Below, piece after piece: positions 33,721 to 41,134 of a DNA stretch of 64,000 nucleotides. The position numbers and the translations under genes are program-made. This DNA comes from UBA6049 sp965662345 (GTDB lineage Bacteria; Bacteroidota; Bacteroidia; Flavobacteriales_G; Salibacteraceae): positions 1-64,000 of the forward strand of contig CBFIHE010000005.1 in assembly GCA_965662345.1 (NCBI GenBank), written 5' to 3'. Under the pieces are notes generated by a model that worked only from the letters and a program-made list of their open reading frames with translations, did no database searches and was not told the origin of the DNA. Position 1 is the stretch's first letter; every line of letters starts with the position of its first letter.

Positions 33721-34851
33721 TTAGTCGAATGATAACTCCGCTTCTCCAAAAGAAACGGTAATATTTACAGGGCTGTACGGTTCACTGCCAGCATTTCCTT
33801 TTACTTCTTCAGAAGTTAGTCCCTCTGTGGTTGAGACCTCCATTCCTTCTACACTTATTTCTCCGTATGAAGATTTAGCGCTTAGTATTAGAGATGAGCC
33901 TTGCTCAAATGTTAATTCAGAGTCTGTGTATGACGTTACCAAATCAACCTGCTTGAAATCCTTTGAGATTTTGTTCACCTCTAAGTCTCCAAAGCCAAGA
34001 TTAGCATCTAGCTTCATGGTTACAGCTCCAACTTCAATATCTGTGTAATTCCCATCAACAATAAACTCTGCCACCGCGGCAATTTCAATATCATCATACC
34101 CCGTACTTAATTTCAATCTGCCAATGCTAACCAGGNNNNNNNNNNCAATAAACTCTGCCACCGCGGCAATTTCAATATCATCATACCCCGTACTTAATTT
34201 CAATCTGCCAATGCTAACCAGGCTCGCCTCGCTATACATGGAGTTGAGATTGAGCAACTTTACCTTTCCAATGAAGTCCATCTCAGAATACCTCAAAGTG
34301 AGCGAAAGGTAATCTGCACTTTCAATCGACCCTTCTCCATACTTCAAAGAAATCGTGTTCTCCTTACTTCTAAGGTTTCCTAAACTAATTTTACCATAGG
34401 ATACATTGATTTCTGTTTTGGCATTGGCTTCATTCAACTTCAAATCTCCATAGCGAACACCCAGCTTTAAGTCATTACCCATTGGAAACTTTACTTTCCA
34501 GTTGATATCTAAATTCTGGTAATTCTTTCCGCTAAGATTGATGTGTGCATACACTTCACGTGCCGTAGCGCGGTAATCTAATTCAACACTTCTCAATAGT
34601 TCATCAGCTTTGTTTTGGTTCTTGGCTTCCAAGCCGATGGTGATTTCTAAAATAACTTCACTTCCATCATATGCAGTCATTTCAACATCACCAAATTGGT
34701 TATAGATATCTAGCAACGCATCAGGATTCACCGTAGCTTGCTTACTGATGGTTTTCTTGTATACCTCTTTCGCTTGTGCAGAAATGCTTGCTATAAGTGC
34801 GAAGCATACTACTAGGCTTAAGAGAAACACTGATTTTTTTACTTGTTTCAT
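33721..34851 (-). CDS. DUF4097-like beta-solenoid secreted protein (contains assembly artefact)
   Basis: 376 residues as read, with a signal peptide (residues 1 to about 27, ending ISAQA). The rest is a regular series of short beta-strands of the kind seen in DUF4097/putative adhesin families (GVRYGDLKLNEA, VSYGKISLGNL, LKYGEGSIES, LGFGDLEVNK, SSYGEISVEG), suggesting a solenoid. Residues around 213-241 are an artefact: a 25-residue segment appears twice around four unknown residues. Merging the copies gives about 347 residues in frame. Third gene of an operon behind an ECF sigma factor and an anti-sigma-like protein, so probably an envelope component that they control or sense. Confidence 0.75.
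   Translation of the reverse strand: MKQVKKSVFLLSLVVCFALIASISAQAKEVYKKTISKQATVNPDALLDIYNQFGDVEMTAYDGSEVILEITIGLEAKNQNKADELLRSVELDYRATAREVYAHINLSGKNYQNLDINWKVKFPMGNDLKLGVRYGDLKLNEANAKTEINVSYGKISLGNLRSKENTISLKYGEGSIESADYLSLTLRYSEMDFIGKVKLLNLNSMYSEASLVSIGRLKLSTGYDDIEIAAVAEFIXXXXLVSIGRLKLSTGYDDIEIAAVAEFIVDGNYTDIEVGAVTMKLDANLGFGDLEVNKISKDFKQVDLVTSYTDSELTFEQGSSLILSAKSSYGEISVEGMEVSTTEGLTSEEVKGNAGSEPYSPVNITVSFGEAELSFD
34059..34222. repeat. Exact 77-bp duplication flanking a 10-N gap
   Basis: Bases 34059-34135 and 34146-34222 are identical over all 77 positions, separated by exactly ten N (34136-34145). The repeats abut the gap on both sides. This is what is expected when two contigs overlapping by k-1 or k bases are scaffolded without being merged. 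The 87 extra bases equal 29 codons, so the frame is kept. Confidence 0.93.
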
Positions 34852-34861
34852 TGTTGTGTTT

Positions 34862-35401
34862 TTAACTGTGTTGTTGTTTCATTCGTTGCGTAGATTGATG
34901 CTTTAAAAACATCTGCTCCAGCAATTCTAATCGTAGGCGGTAGTTGTGGATCATAGCTGCTATAATTTTCTCATTGTTGTTTTGACCCAGTGCCAGTTCA
35001 AGTGCTGTATACTCCTCTTCTAACGTGTGGAGTTGTTCCAAAAAGCCTTTGAGTTCTGGGTTATCTTTCAAAAGACTATCGGCCTTATTTTGCTTTGCGC
35101 TTAGAGATTCTGCAAGGAAACGTTCTGCATCACCCAACTCTGCGCTCACTTCATTCAAATGCATAGGCTTAAAAGCAGTTTGGGTATTCTCTGTAGTACT
35201 CAGTTTCACATAGAATGTGCCAATTAATATCAAAGCAGCTACAGCTGCCACAGCACTAACCCATGTTCTACGATAAAATGGAACTTCGCTTTTCTGACCC
35301 GCCAGCTTCTGTTCAAACCTTTTGCGGTGGCCCGCTGGTATGGGATCGTTTCCTGTTTTGTGGTTCGCATCTTGAAACCGCGATCTTAATTTATCTTCCA
35401 T
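34862..35401 (-). CDS. Putative anti-sigma factor-like membrane protein
   Basis: 179 residues. A basic N-terminal segment (about 1-45) with RFEQKLAGQKS, one transmembrane helix (about 48-67), then an outer part rich in helix and probable coiled coil (EQLHTLEEEYTALELAL). Single-helix topology with a short cytoplasmic head and an overlap of 11 bases with the ECF sigma gene are typical of anti-sigma factors, but I see no known zinc-binding or FecR domain. The DUF4097-like gene follows after 10 bases. The anti-sigma role is an inference from position and topology. Confidence 0.6.
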   Translation of the reverse strand: MEDKLRSRFQDANHKTGNDPIPAGHRKRFEQKLAGQKSEVPFYRRTWVSAVAAVAALILIGTFYVKLSTTENTQTAFKPMHLNEVSAELGDAERFLAESLSAKQNKADSLLKDNPELKGFLEQLHTLEEEYTALELALGQNNNEKIIAAMIHNYRLRLELLEQMFLKHQSTQRMKQQHS

Positions 35402-35936
35402 AACCCATTGCTTTTAACTGAGGGCGTAACTTAGCTTTAGCCCGAGTATACTGACTCCTAGAGCTAGAGCATGATATCCCTAAAATTTCACTTATTTCTT
35501 CATGGTCATACCCTTCTAAGAGGTAGAGTTTTAAAATAGTGGCGTAACCCTTGGGTAATTGATCTATAGCCTTCACTATTTCTTGAACCGATGGCCCAGA
35601 CCAGAATTTCTCATCATCTTGTGGTAGTTCTTTGGGTAAATGATCTTCTTCTAACCAAGATTGAAGCTTTAGCCTATCGAGGCATTTGCGAATCACTATC
35701 TGCTTAAGCCAGGCACCAAAGGCGCTTTCTTGTTTGTAAGAATCTAGCCTGTTGAATGCTGTTAAGAACGCTTCGTGCATTAACTCTTCAGCATCCATTG
35801 CGTTTTTCACAAAACGGATAGCTGTTGCGTAAACCATACCATGATATAAGTTGTAGATCTCTAGTTGTGCCTTGGGGTCTTGTTTAAGGCACTTTTGCAG
35901 TAAGTCTGCATGGATATGTTTAAACGAATTGCTCAC
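35391..35936 (-). CDS. ECF-type RNA polymerase sigma factor
   Basis: 181 residues with sigma region 2 at about 25-90 (DAEELMHEAFLTAFNRLDSY, the core- and -10-binding part) and region 4 at about 125-175 (LPKGYATILKLYLLEGYDHE then EISEILGIS, a helix-turn-helix). Starts with GTG at 35936. Directs polymerase to a small regulon, usually for envelope stress. It leads an operon with the anti-sigma-like and DUF4097-like genes, with an 11-base overlap to the second. Preceded by a good housekeeping-type promoter. Confidence 0.9.
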   Translation of the reverse strand: MSNSFKHIHADLLQKCLKQDPKAQLEIYNLYHGMVYATAIRFVKNAMDAEELMHEAFLTAFNRLDSYKQESAFGAWLKQIVIRKCLDRLKLQSWLEEDHLPKELPQDDEKFWSGPSVQEIVKAIDQLPKGYATILKLYLLEGYDHEEISEILGISCSSSRSQYTRAKAKLRPQLKAMGYGR

Positions 35937-35976
35937 GTCTTGTTTTCAAGATTTCGGAAATCCCGAATCGCTCTTT

Positions 35977-36005
35977 CAAACTTAAAGACGATGGCACTTT
36001 CTCAA
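35977..36005 (-). promoter_or_regulatory. Promoter of the ECF sigma operon
   Basis: On the minus strand TTG (36003-36005) and TAAGTTTG (35977-35984, an exact -7 match) are 18 bases apart, 41 bases from the GTG start. An inverted repeat GCACTT/AAGTGC (35994-36009) overlaps the -33 element and could be an operator. Confidence 0.6.
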
Positions 36006-36029
36006 GTGCTGCATGCGTAAACAAAAAGT

Positions 36030-36827
36030 TTAATTCTTTGGGAAGGTTCTATCGAAAAAGTGAAGCGTACGTTGATTAAACTCAACGGCTTTTTCAATAT
36101 TCGCTACATGACCACAACGATCGATTACCTCAACTAACACATTCGCGTATTTGCGCGCGAAGTCTAACGCAGGCTCTAAAAAAACATGGTCTTGAGACCC
36201 CATAACAATAAGGTAGGGCACATGTGGCTTTGTGCCAAAGAGTCTTCTTAAGTTCGTATTGATTCCGCGTGTTAATCGAAGCCAGTTCTTAAACTCTTGC
36301 TGGGTGATCTTCTTGGCTTCTCGCATAAAAACATTACGAGATTTTTTGTGATTACCGCGTGGTAAAACGATGTGCGCCAATAATTTATATAAAGTATGAA
36401 AGGGTAGCACATTAGAAAGAGCCACTCCAGACTTTAGCAATACATTTAGCTTGTAGTCAATCTTAAAAATTCCACCTACCAAAACTACAGAGCGAACTGC
36501 ATCAGGTCTGAGTTCTTCTATGGCCCTAACAATTACGGAACCCAATGAGACACCCATAAAGTGGCATTTCTTGATATTCAAATAATCTAGTAGGGCCACT
36601 ACATCACCCGCAATTCCGCTTATTGAGTATTCTAGACGATGTCGTAAGTCGCGTACTTTAGATTTACCATGGTCTCTTAGGTCTACCACGATTAAATTAA
36701 AGCGCTCTTTGAAATCATCTATTTGTTTATACCAAGTTTGTGTACTCCCACCAGCACCATGCACCATTACCATCCAATCCAAATCGGGATGTGTTTCATA
36801 GCGCTCGTGATGAAGAATGAATTGCAT
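36030..36827 (-). CDS. Alpha/beta hydrolase
   Basis: 265 residues, alpha/beta-hydrolase fold. The oxyanion motif is VHGAGGSTQTW near residue 24; the nucleophile elbow is MGVSLGS (Ser near residue 96); the acid is in MGSQDHVF (about 211); the His is in DRCGHVANIE (about 238). VVDLRDHGKS is typical of esterases and epoxide hydrolases. Substrate unknown. Monocistronic: the rpoD terminator lies upstream, and the ECF sigma promoter downstream. Confidence 0.85.
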   Translation of the reverse strand: MQFILHHERYETHPDLDWMVMVHGAGGSTQTWYKQIDDFKERFNLIVVDLRDHGKSKVRDLRHRLEYSISGIAGDVVALLDYLNIKKCHFMGVSLGSVIVRAIEELRPDAVRSVVLVGGIFKIDYKLNVLLKSGVALSNVLPFHTLYKLLAHIVLPRGNHKKSRNVFMREAKKITQQEFKNWLRLTRGINTNLRRLFGTKPHVPYLIVMGSQDHVFLEPALDFARKYANVLVEVIDRCGHVANIEKAVEFNQRTLHFFDRTFPKN

Positions 36828-36868
36828 GTTGAGTAAACGTTCGGGAAGCCGTTGAGTTTAAAGGGAAC

Positions 36869-36896
36869 AAAAAATCCCGCTTTTCAGCGGGATTTT
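36869..36896 (-). terminator. Intrinsic terminator of rpoD
   Basis: Minus strand: AAAATCCCGC / GCGGGATTTT form a 10-bp stem (36887-36896 with 36871-36880, 6-base loop) followed by a run of T (down to 36869), four bases after the rpoD stop. Clear rho-independent terminator. Confidence 0.92.
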
Positions 36897-36900
36897 GGTT

Positions 36901-37761
36901 TTATAGATAATGCTTTAATAGATTAGAATTGGCTTTTTTACGAAGGCTTCGCAACGCCTTTTCTCTAATTTGTCTGATTCGTTCTCTTGTAAGACCTAAG
37001 CTGTTCGCAATCTCTTCAAGCGTCATTGGTGTTTCACCATTAAGCCCAAAGCTCAAGCGAATAACATCTGCCTCTCTTGGCTTTAAAGAAACCAAAACGC
37101 GCTCAATGTCTCGGCAAAGGGATTCGCGCAATAAATCGTCTGAAGGGTTACTGGAATTATCGTTAGAAAGAACGTTCAGTAGGCTATTCTCTTCACCTTC
37201 AATCAAAGGAGCGTCTACCGATACTTGCTTTTGTGCATAGGTGAACAAATCAGCCACATTTTCTGAAGAAGACTCTAACAATTCAGCAATTTCAGTATTA
37301 GATGGTGCACGCTCATGCTCTTGCTCCAATCTGGCAAAAGCATTTGCAATTTTTTGGATCGCGCTTACCTTATTCAAAGGCAAACGAACAACTCTAGAGT
37401 TCTCTGCAATTGCCTGCATGATACTTTGACGAATCCACCATACAGCATATGAAATGAACTTAAACCCTTTGGTTTCATCAAAGCGTTTTGCTGCCGTAAT
37501 CAACCCTATGTTACCTTCAGCAATCAAATCTTCTAGGGTTAGACCATGTCCTTGGTACTGCTTTGCAACAGAAATTACGAAACGAAGGTTAGCATTTACC
37601 AAGCGATTTAACGCCAATTCATCGCCTTGCTTAATGCGGACGGCTAACGATACTTCCTCATCTGGAGTAACCATTTCCTCTTTGGAAACATCACTCAAGT
37701 ATTTATCAATTGATTTTGAATCTCTGTTAGTAAGCTGCTTGGTAATCTTTAACTGACGCAT
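36901..37761 (-). CDS. rpoD: Primary RNA polymerase sigma factor (RpoD/SigA family, short Bacteroidota type)
   Basis: 286 residues. Regions 1.2 to 4.2 are present and region 1.1 is missing, as is normal for the Bacteroidota housekeeping factor. Region 1.2: DKYLSDVSKEEMVTPDEEV; region 2: NANLRFVISVAKQYQGHGL, LEDLIAEGNIGLITAAKRFD, KFISYAVWWIRQSI; region 4: LKPREADVIRLSFGLNG, TLEEIANSLGLTRERIRQI. It should recognise the TTG/TAnnTTTG promoters noted in this window. Monocistronic with its own terminator; I could not place its own promoter confidently. Confidence 0.95.
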   Translation of the reverse strand: MRQLKITKQLTNRDSKSIDKYLSDVSKEEMVTPDEEVSLAVRIKQGDELALNRLVNANLRFVISVAKQYQGHGLTLEDLIAEGNIGLITAAKRFDETKGFKFISYAVWWIRQSIMQAIAENSRVVRLPLNKVSAIQKIANAFARLEQEHERAPSNTEIAELLESSSENVADLFTYAQKQVSVDAPLIEGEENSLLNVLSNDNSSNPSDDLLRESLCRDIERVLVSLKPREADVIRLSFGLNGETPMTLEEIANSLGLTRERIRQIREKALRSLRKKANSNLLKHYL

Positions 37762-37902
37762 GTTCTCGTTTAATCGTTAAGGTACAAAATGTATAAAGTA
37801 CAACTTTTTTTAAAACCTGCAAATTTTAAGAATACTTCCCCCAAAAAAGGAAATGCGAAAATACAATTTATTCTTCTTATGAAATTTTTATTTCACACTT
37901 CC

Positions 37903-38367
37903 CTACCCACGCAACTTATCTAGAAGCGCACTAAGGGTTTGGGCTTCTTCAACGGAGAGGGTGTGAAATTGTTGCTCAAAACCCAACATTTCAGCACCTA
38001 ACTTCTCTAACAAGGCGAGTCCGTTAGAGGTTATGAGGATATCTTTTTGCCTGCGATCTGTTTTGCTTACAGTGCGTTCAACCAAATTCTTAGCTAAGAG
38101 CTTGTCTACTAAACGTGAAGCATTGGAGTTTTTATCAAGCATCCGCTCTGTTATGAGCCCTATGCTGGCTGGCTTTTGTTGCTGACCGCGCAAAATACGA
38201 AGCACATTATACTGCTGCTGACTAATGCCATGCGGTTTTAAAAACTGATTGTGAAGATTACCCAACCACCCCGAAGTGAAAAGTATATTAACGATTACCT
38301 CTTGGTGTGCAGATGTAAAATTTTTCTGCTTAATTTCCTCTCCTAAGTGCATGGCGTATCTATTCAT
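37903..38367 (-). CDS. MarR family transcriptional regulator
   Basis: 154 residues from the ATG at 38367; 38388 and 38352 are other in-frame ATGs. The 38388 start would lie inside the inverted repeat that looks like its operator, so a later start is preferred. Winged helix: LKPHGISQQQYNVLRILRGQ, ITERMLDKNSNASRLVDKLL (recognition helix) and the wing VSKTDRRQKDILIT. MarR dimers usually repress their own gene and a neighbour until bound by a small ligand. The divergent neighbour is acylphosphatase; the regulated pathway is unknown. Confidence 0.88.
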   Translation of the reverse strand: MNRYAMHLGEEIKQKNFTSAHQEVIVNILFTSGWLGNLHNQFLKPHGISQQQYNVLRILRGQQQKPASIGLITERMLDKNSNASRLVDKLLAKNLVERTVSKTDRRQKDILITSNGLALLEKLGAEMLGFEQQFHTLSVEEAQTLSALLDKLRG

Positions 38368-38372
38368 AGCAA

Positions 38373-38392
38373 ATATATGTATAGACATTTAT
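38373..38392. promoter_or_regulatory. Candidate MarR operator
   Basis: An imperfect inverted repeat: ATATATGT, four bases ATAG, then ACATTTAT, with seven of eight positions pairing. It sits directly upstream of the preferred MarR start and 33 bases upstream of the acylphosphatase start, the usual place for an autoregulatory site. Confidence 0.45.
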
Positions 38393-38424
38393 CTCAGTTA
38401 AAAGTTTAGAATTCAATTAAAAAC

Positions 38425-38697
38425 ATGAAACATTTCAAGATTACCGTATTAGGTAAAGTACAGGGAGTTTTTTTTAGAAAGTCTACACAAGAAGAGGCGT
38501 ATAGGTTACGTATAGCGGGTTTCGTACAAAATGAATCCAACGGAAGCGTGTACATAGAAGCCGAAGGAGAAGAAGAAGATTTAAATGCATTTATCAAGTG
38601 GTGTAAAATAGGTCCTGAAAAAGCAATAGTGAGCGAAATCAAAGTCACAGAAGGACACTTCCAAGATTTTGAAGACTTTGAGATACACTACGGTTAG
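38425..38697 (+). CDS. acyP: Acylphosphatase
   Basis: 90 residues, full length. Hydrolyses acyl phosphates. The signature KVQGVFFRKSTQEEA holds the substrate-binding Arg (about residue 19) and GFVQNESNGSVYIEAEG the catalytic Asn. IKWCKIGPEKAIV is the third conserved block. Divergent from MarR. Its stop codon overlaps the stop of the convergent metallophosphoesterase (TTAG, 38694-38697). Confidence 0.95.
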   Translation: MKHFKITVLGKVQGVFFRKSTQEEAYRLRIAGFVQNESNGSVYIEAEGEEEDLNAFIKWCKIGPEKAIVSEIKVTEGHFQDFEDFEIHYG

Positions 38698-39956
38698 GCG
38701 CTTTCCAGGGTAAGGCAGGTGATTTCTGGTGGCATCCCAACCCTGCCTGGAAAACCAATATACCCAAATCCCCTGTTAACGTATAGGTGCTGCTTGCCTT
38801 CTGTGTACAAGCCGCCCCATTGTCTGTACTTGTACTTAACTGGACTCCATTTGATATTGCCTAGCTCAACACCAAATTGAGCCCCATGTGTATGTCCGCT
38901 TAAGGTGAGGTCTACATCTGGATGCTCCTTTAAGGTTATAGCATCCCAATGAGAAGGGTCGTGAGAAAGTAAAAGTTTGAAAGGGGCTTTCTCTGCTCCC
39001 TGTTTTGCTCTGGTTAAATCGCCTTTCTGCGGAAATGGTGGAACACCCCAATTTTCTACTCCTAAAATGGCTAATTCGTCTTTTCCTTGGTTAAGCTTAA
39101 CATGCTCATTTCTGAGTAAGGTAAAACCCATTTCTTGATGAATTTGATACAGGCGCTCTAAATTGGCTCTTTTTGCTTCATCGCTTTTCCAGCGACCATA
39201 GTCGCCATAATCGTGATTCCCTAAAATGCTGAACTTACCTCTTTTGGCTTTGATGCGTGAAAAGGCTTCTATCCAATCTTCTGCCTCTGCACTAAAATTG
39301 TTTACCAAGTCTCCCGTGAACACCACAACATCAGCTTCAAGTTCATTGATAATTTCAATGGCTTTATCAACGGGTTTTGTGTTATTAAAAAAGCTGCCTA
39401 AATGTGCATCACTAATTTGAACCACCTTAAGGCCATTGAAAGATTTAGGTAAGTTAGAAAAGCGTAAGGTTTCTTTTATAACCCTAAAGTCAAATCTACC
39501 TTTAATCATTCCATAGGCCGCGCCTATGAATGGAATGCTCGCTAACACGATGCCCGTTTGGTACAAGAACTTGGCCCTGCTAATTAGCTGCTCACCATCA
39601 TCAGCTTTGCTGGGAGAAACCCATTGAATTGCGTAACGTATACCCAATTGAATATCATCTAATAGCTGAAAAACAGCGAGTACCATTTTGGGCATATAGA
39701 ACAAGATTGTGAGCCCAAACAAGAAGTAATAATATTTGTAGTTCTTGTAGTTAGCCATGGCATCGGTATTCAAGAAAGCCAGAAGGGTCCACACAGCAAA
39801 TACTATAAAAATCAACCAATGACCATAAGCAAAACCTTTGCGCAAGGCGGCATTCCAATCTTCAGTTAAAATTCGCACCCCTCTAAAGGTATACCAATCA
39901 ATGAGCAAGAAGAAACCAACAACTATGAAGATGGGCAAGAAAGAAACCGTTCGCAT
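38694..39956 (-). CDS. Membrane-anchored metallophosphoesterase (YkuE/YaeI-like)
   Basis: 420 residues. About four transmembrane helices (to about residue 150) precede a calcineurin-like phosphoesterase domain with all metal motifs: ISDAHLGS, TGDLVN, LGNHDYG, LLSHDPSH and LSGHTHGAQ. Relatives hydrolyse lipid A precursors, phospholipids or other phosphodiesters at the membrane; the substrate here is unknown. The GxHTHGAQFG ending matches the YkuE group. Convergent with acyP by a 4-base stop overlap. The HemJ-like gene lies 63 bases upstream on the same strand. Confidence 0.9.
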   Translation of the reverse strand: MRTVSFLPIFIVVGFFLLIDWYTFRGVRILTEDWNAALRKGFAYGHWLIFIVFAVWTLLAFLNTDAMANYKNYKYYYFLFGLTILFYMPKMVLAVFQLLDDIQLGIRYAIQWVSPSKADDGEQLISRAKFLYQTGIVLASIPFIGAAYGMIKGRFDFRVIKETLRFSNLPKSFNGLKVVQISDAHLGSFFNNTKPVDKAIEIINELEADVVVFTGDLVNNFSAEAEDWIEAFSRIKAKRGKFSILGNHDYGDYGRWKSDEAKRANLERLYQIHQEMGFTLLRNEHVKLNQGKDELAILGVENWGVPPFPQKGDLTRAKQGAEKAPFKLLLSHDPSHWDAITLKEHPDVDLTLSGHTHGAQFGVELGNIKWSPVKYKYRQWGGLYTEGKQHLYVNRGFGYIGFPGRVGMPPEITCLTLESA

Positions 39957-40019
39957 GTGTTTTGAATGTCTGAGTTAAATACAATCCAAGTAGCTTGAAT
40001 GTTTGAACGGCATCTATTT

Positions 40020-40538
40020 CTATCTGAGTTTTTTGTAGATGCGAATAGCCAACATTAATACCACAGTGAAAAGGACCAAGCCAACCAAGCCATAAATCCA
40101 GTTGGTAAGGTCTTTTAATACAATGATAAAAACGATAGCAACCAGGAATAAAGTTGCAACTTCATTCCAAATTCTGAGTTGGGTACTGGTATAAGACACC
40201 TCTCCAGACTGTAACTTATTGTAGATGAACTGACAAGAGAAGTGGTACAAATACAAGAAAAAGACAAAACCAAGCTTTAAGTGGATATATGGCATACTCC
40301 AAATATTCATGGTGTGAAGCACCCAAAAGCCAAACACAGCCGTAAGTACTGCACTTGGCCAAGTGATTCCATACCACAATCTCTTCATCATGATACTGAA
40401 CTGCGCTTGCAGAATACCTCGCTTGGGTTCTTGTTCTGCATTGGCTTCTGTAAAATAGATGAATAACCTAACTATGTAGAACAGCCCCGCAAACCAAGTA
40501 ACCACAAAAATGATATGTAGCGCTTTTAAGTAAAGCAT
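40020..40538 (-). CDS. HemJ/CopD-like membrane protein
   Basis: 172 residues from the ATG at 40538, with about five transmembrane segments. The N-terminal LYLKALHIIFVVTWFAGLFY and a later PYIHLKLGFVFFLYLYHF resemble HemJ, the heme-independent-oxygen protoporphyrinogen IX oxidase common in bacteria without HemG/HemY, with conserved His and Lys in these segments. CopD is the distant alternative. An in-frame ATG at 40577 would add 13 residues, but an exact -7 element (40544-40551) ends just five bases before 40538, so the shorter form fits better. No other heme gene is nearby. Confidence 0.72.
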   Translation of the reverse strand: MLYLKALHIIFVVTWFAGLFYIVRLFIYFTEANAEQEPKRGILQAQFSIMMKRLWYGITWPSAVLTAVFGFWVLHTMNIWSMPYIHLKLGFVFFLYLYHFSCQFIYNKLQSGEVSYTSTQLRIWNEVATLFLVAIVFIIVLKDLTNWIYGLVGLVLFTVVLMLAIRIYKKLR

Positions 40539-40543
40539 GGGCG

Positions 40544-40551
40544 CAAATGTA
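40544..40551 (-). promoter_or_regulatory. -7 element immediately upstream of the HemJ-like gene
   Basis: TACATTTG on the minus strand, an exact consensus, only 5 bases before the ATG at 40538. Transcription would start at or next to the start codon, suggesting a leaderless or nearly leaderless mRNA. No good TTG at -33. Confidence 0.4.
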
Positions 40552-40621
40552 GGACTTTGAACACCGTTAAAAGTCATGGTTTCTTCAGGTGAAAATGAAA
40601 TACCTTCGCCTCAAAGTGTAA

Positions 40622-41134
40622 ATGATGGAAGCAAAGAAGTCCCAAGAATCTCTAACCATGTCTACGCATATAGTACTACCCAATGATACCAACACACTGG
40701 GTAATTTAATGGGCGGGCAACTTTTACATTGGATGGATGCTACTGCGGCCGTTTGTGCCCATCGCCATGCGGGAAGAGTTGTAGTAACTGCCTCTGTAAA
40801 TCATGTGGCATTTAACCACCCCATTAAGTTGGGCGACTTTATAACTCTAGAAGCCAAAGTTTCTAGAGCTTTTACTTCTAGTATGGAGGTTTACATTGAT
40901 GTAATGGTAGACGATCACAGATCTAAAAAGCGAATAAAATGTAATGAAGCCATTTACACCTTTGTTGCTGTTGATCAATATGGCAACCCTATTGATGTTC
41001 CTCAAATAAAACCAGAATCCGATACGGAAAAAGAGCGTTTTAACGCTGCCTTACGAAGAAAACAGTTAGCCTTGATTTTAGCGGGAAAAATGAAACCAGA
41101 TGATGCTACGGAGTTAAAGGCATTATTTGATTAG
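40622..41134 (+). CDS. Hotdog-fold acyl-CoA thioesterase (YciA/ACOT family)
   Basis: 170 residues; the hotdog fold with the family start region THIVLPNDTNTLGNLMGG, then LLHWMDATAAVCAHRHAG and the ASVNHVAFNHPIKLGDF block. Hydrolyses acyl-CoA thioesters in the cytosol; chain-length preference is unknown. Divergent from the HemJ-like gene. Its TAG stop overlaps the TAA stop of the convergent GT9 gene (TTAG, 41131-41134). Confidence 0.93.
   Translation: MMEAKKSQESLTMSTHIVLPNDTNTLGNLMGGQLLHWMDATAAVCAHRHAGRVVVTASVNHVAFNHPIKLGDFITLEAKVSRAFTSSMEVYIDVMVDDHRSKKRIKCNEAIYTFVAVDQYGNPIDVPQIKPESDTEKERFNAALRRKQLALILAGKMKPDDATELKALFD

Noticed and set aside
33161..33749. Several open frames running through the 254-N gap on both strands
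   Set aside because: They exist only because N codons cannot be stops; the in-frame HU-CCDC81-SPOR reading explains both flanks.
34059..34222. Tandem repeat in the DUF4097-like protein as a biological duplication
   Set aside because: Exactly 77 identical bases abutting 10 N on both sides fits an assembly overlap better.
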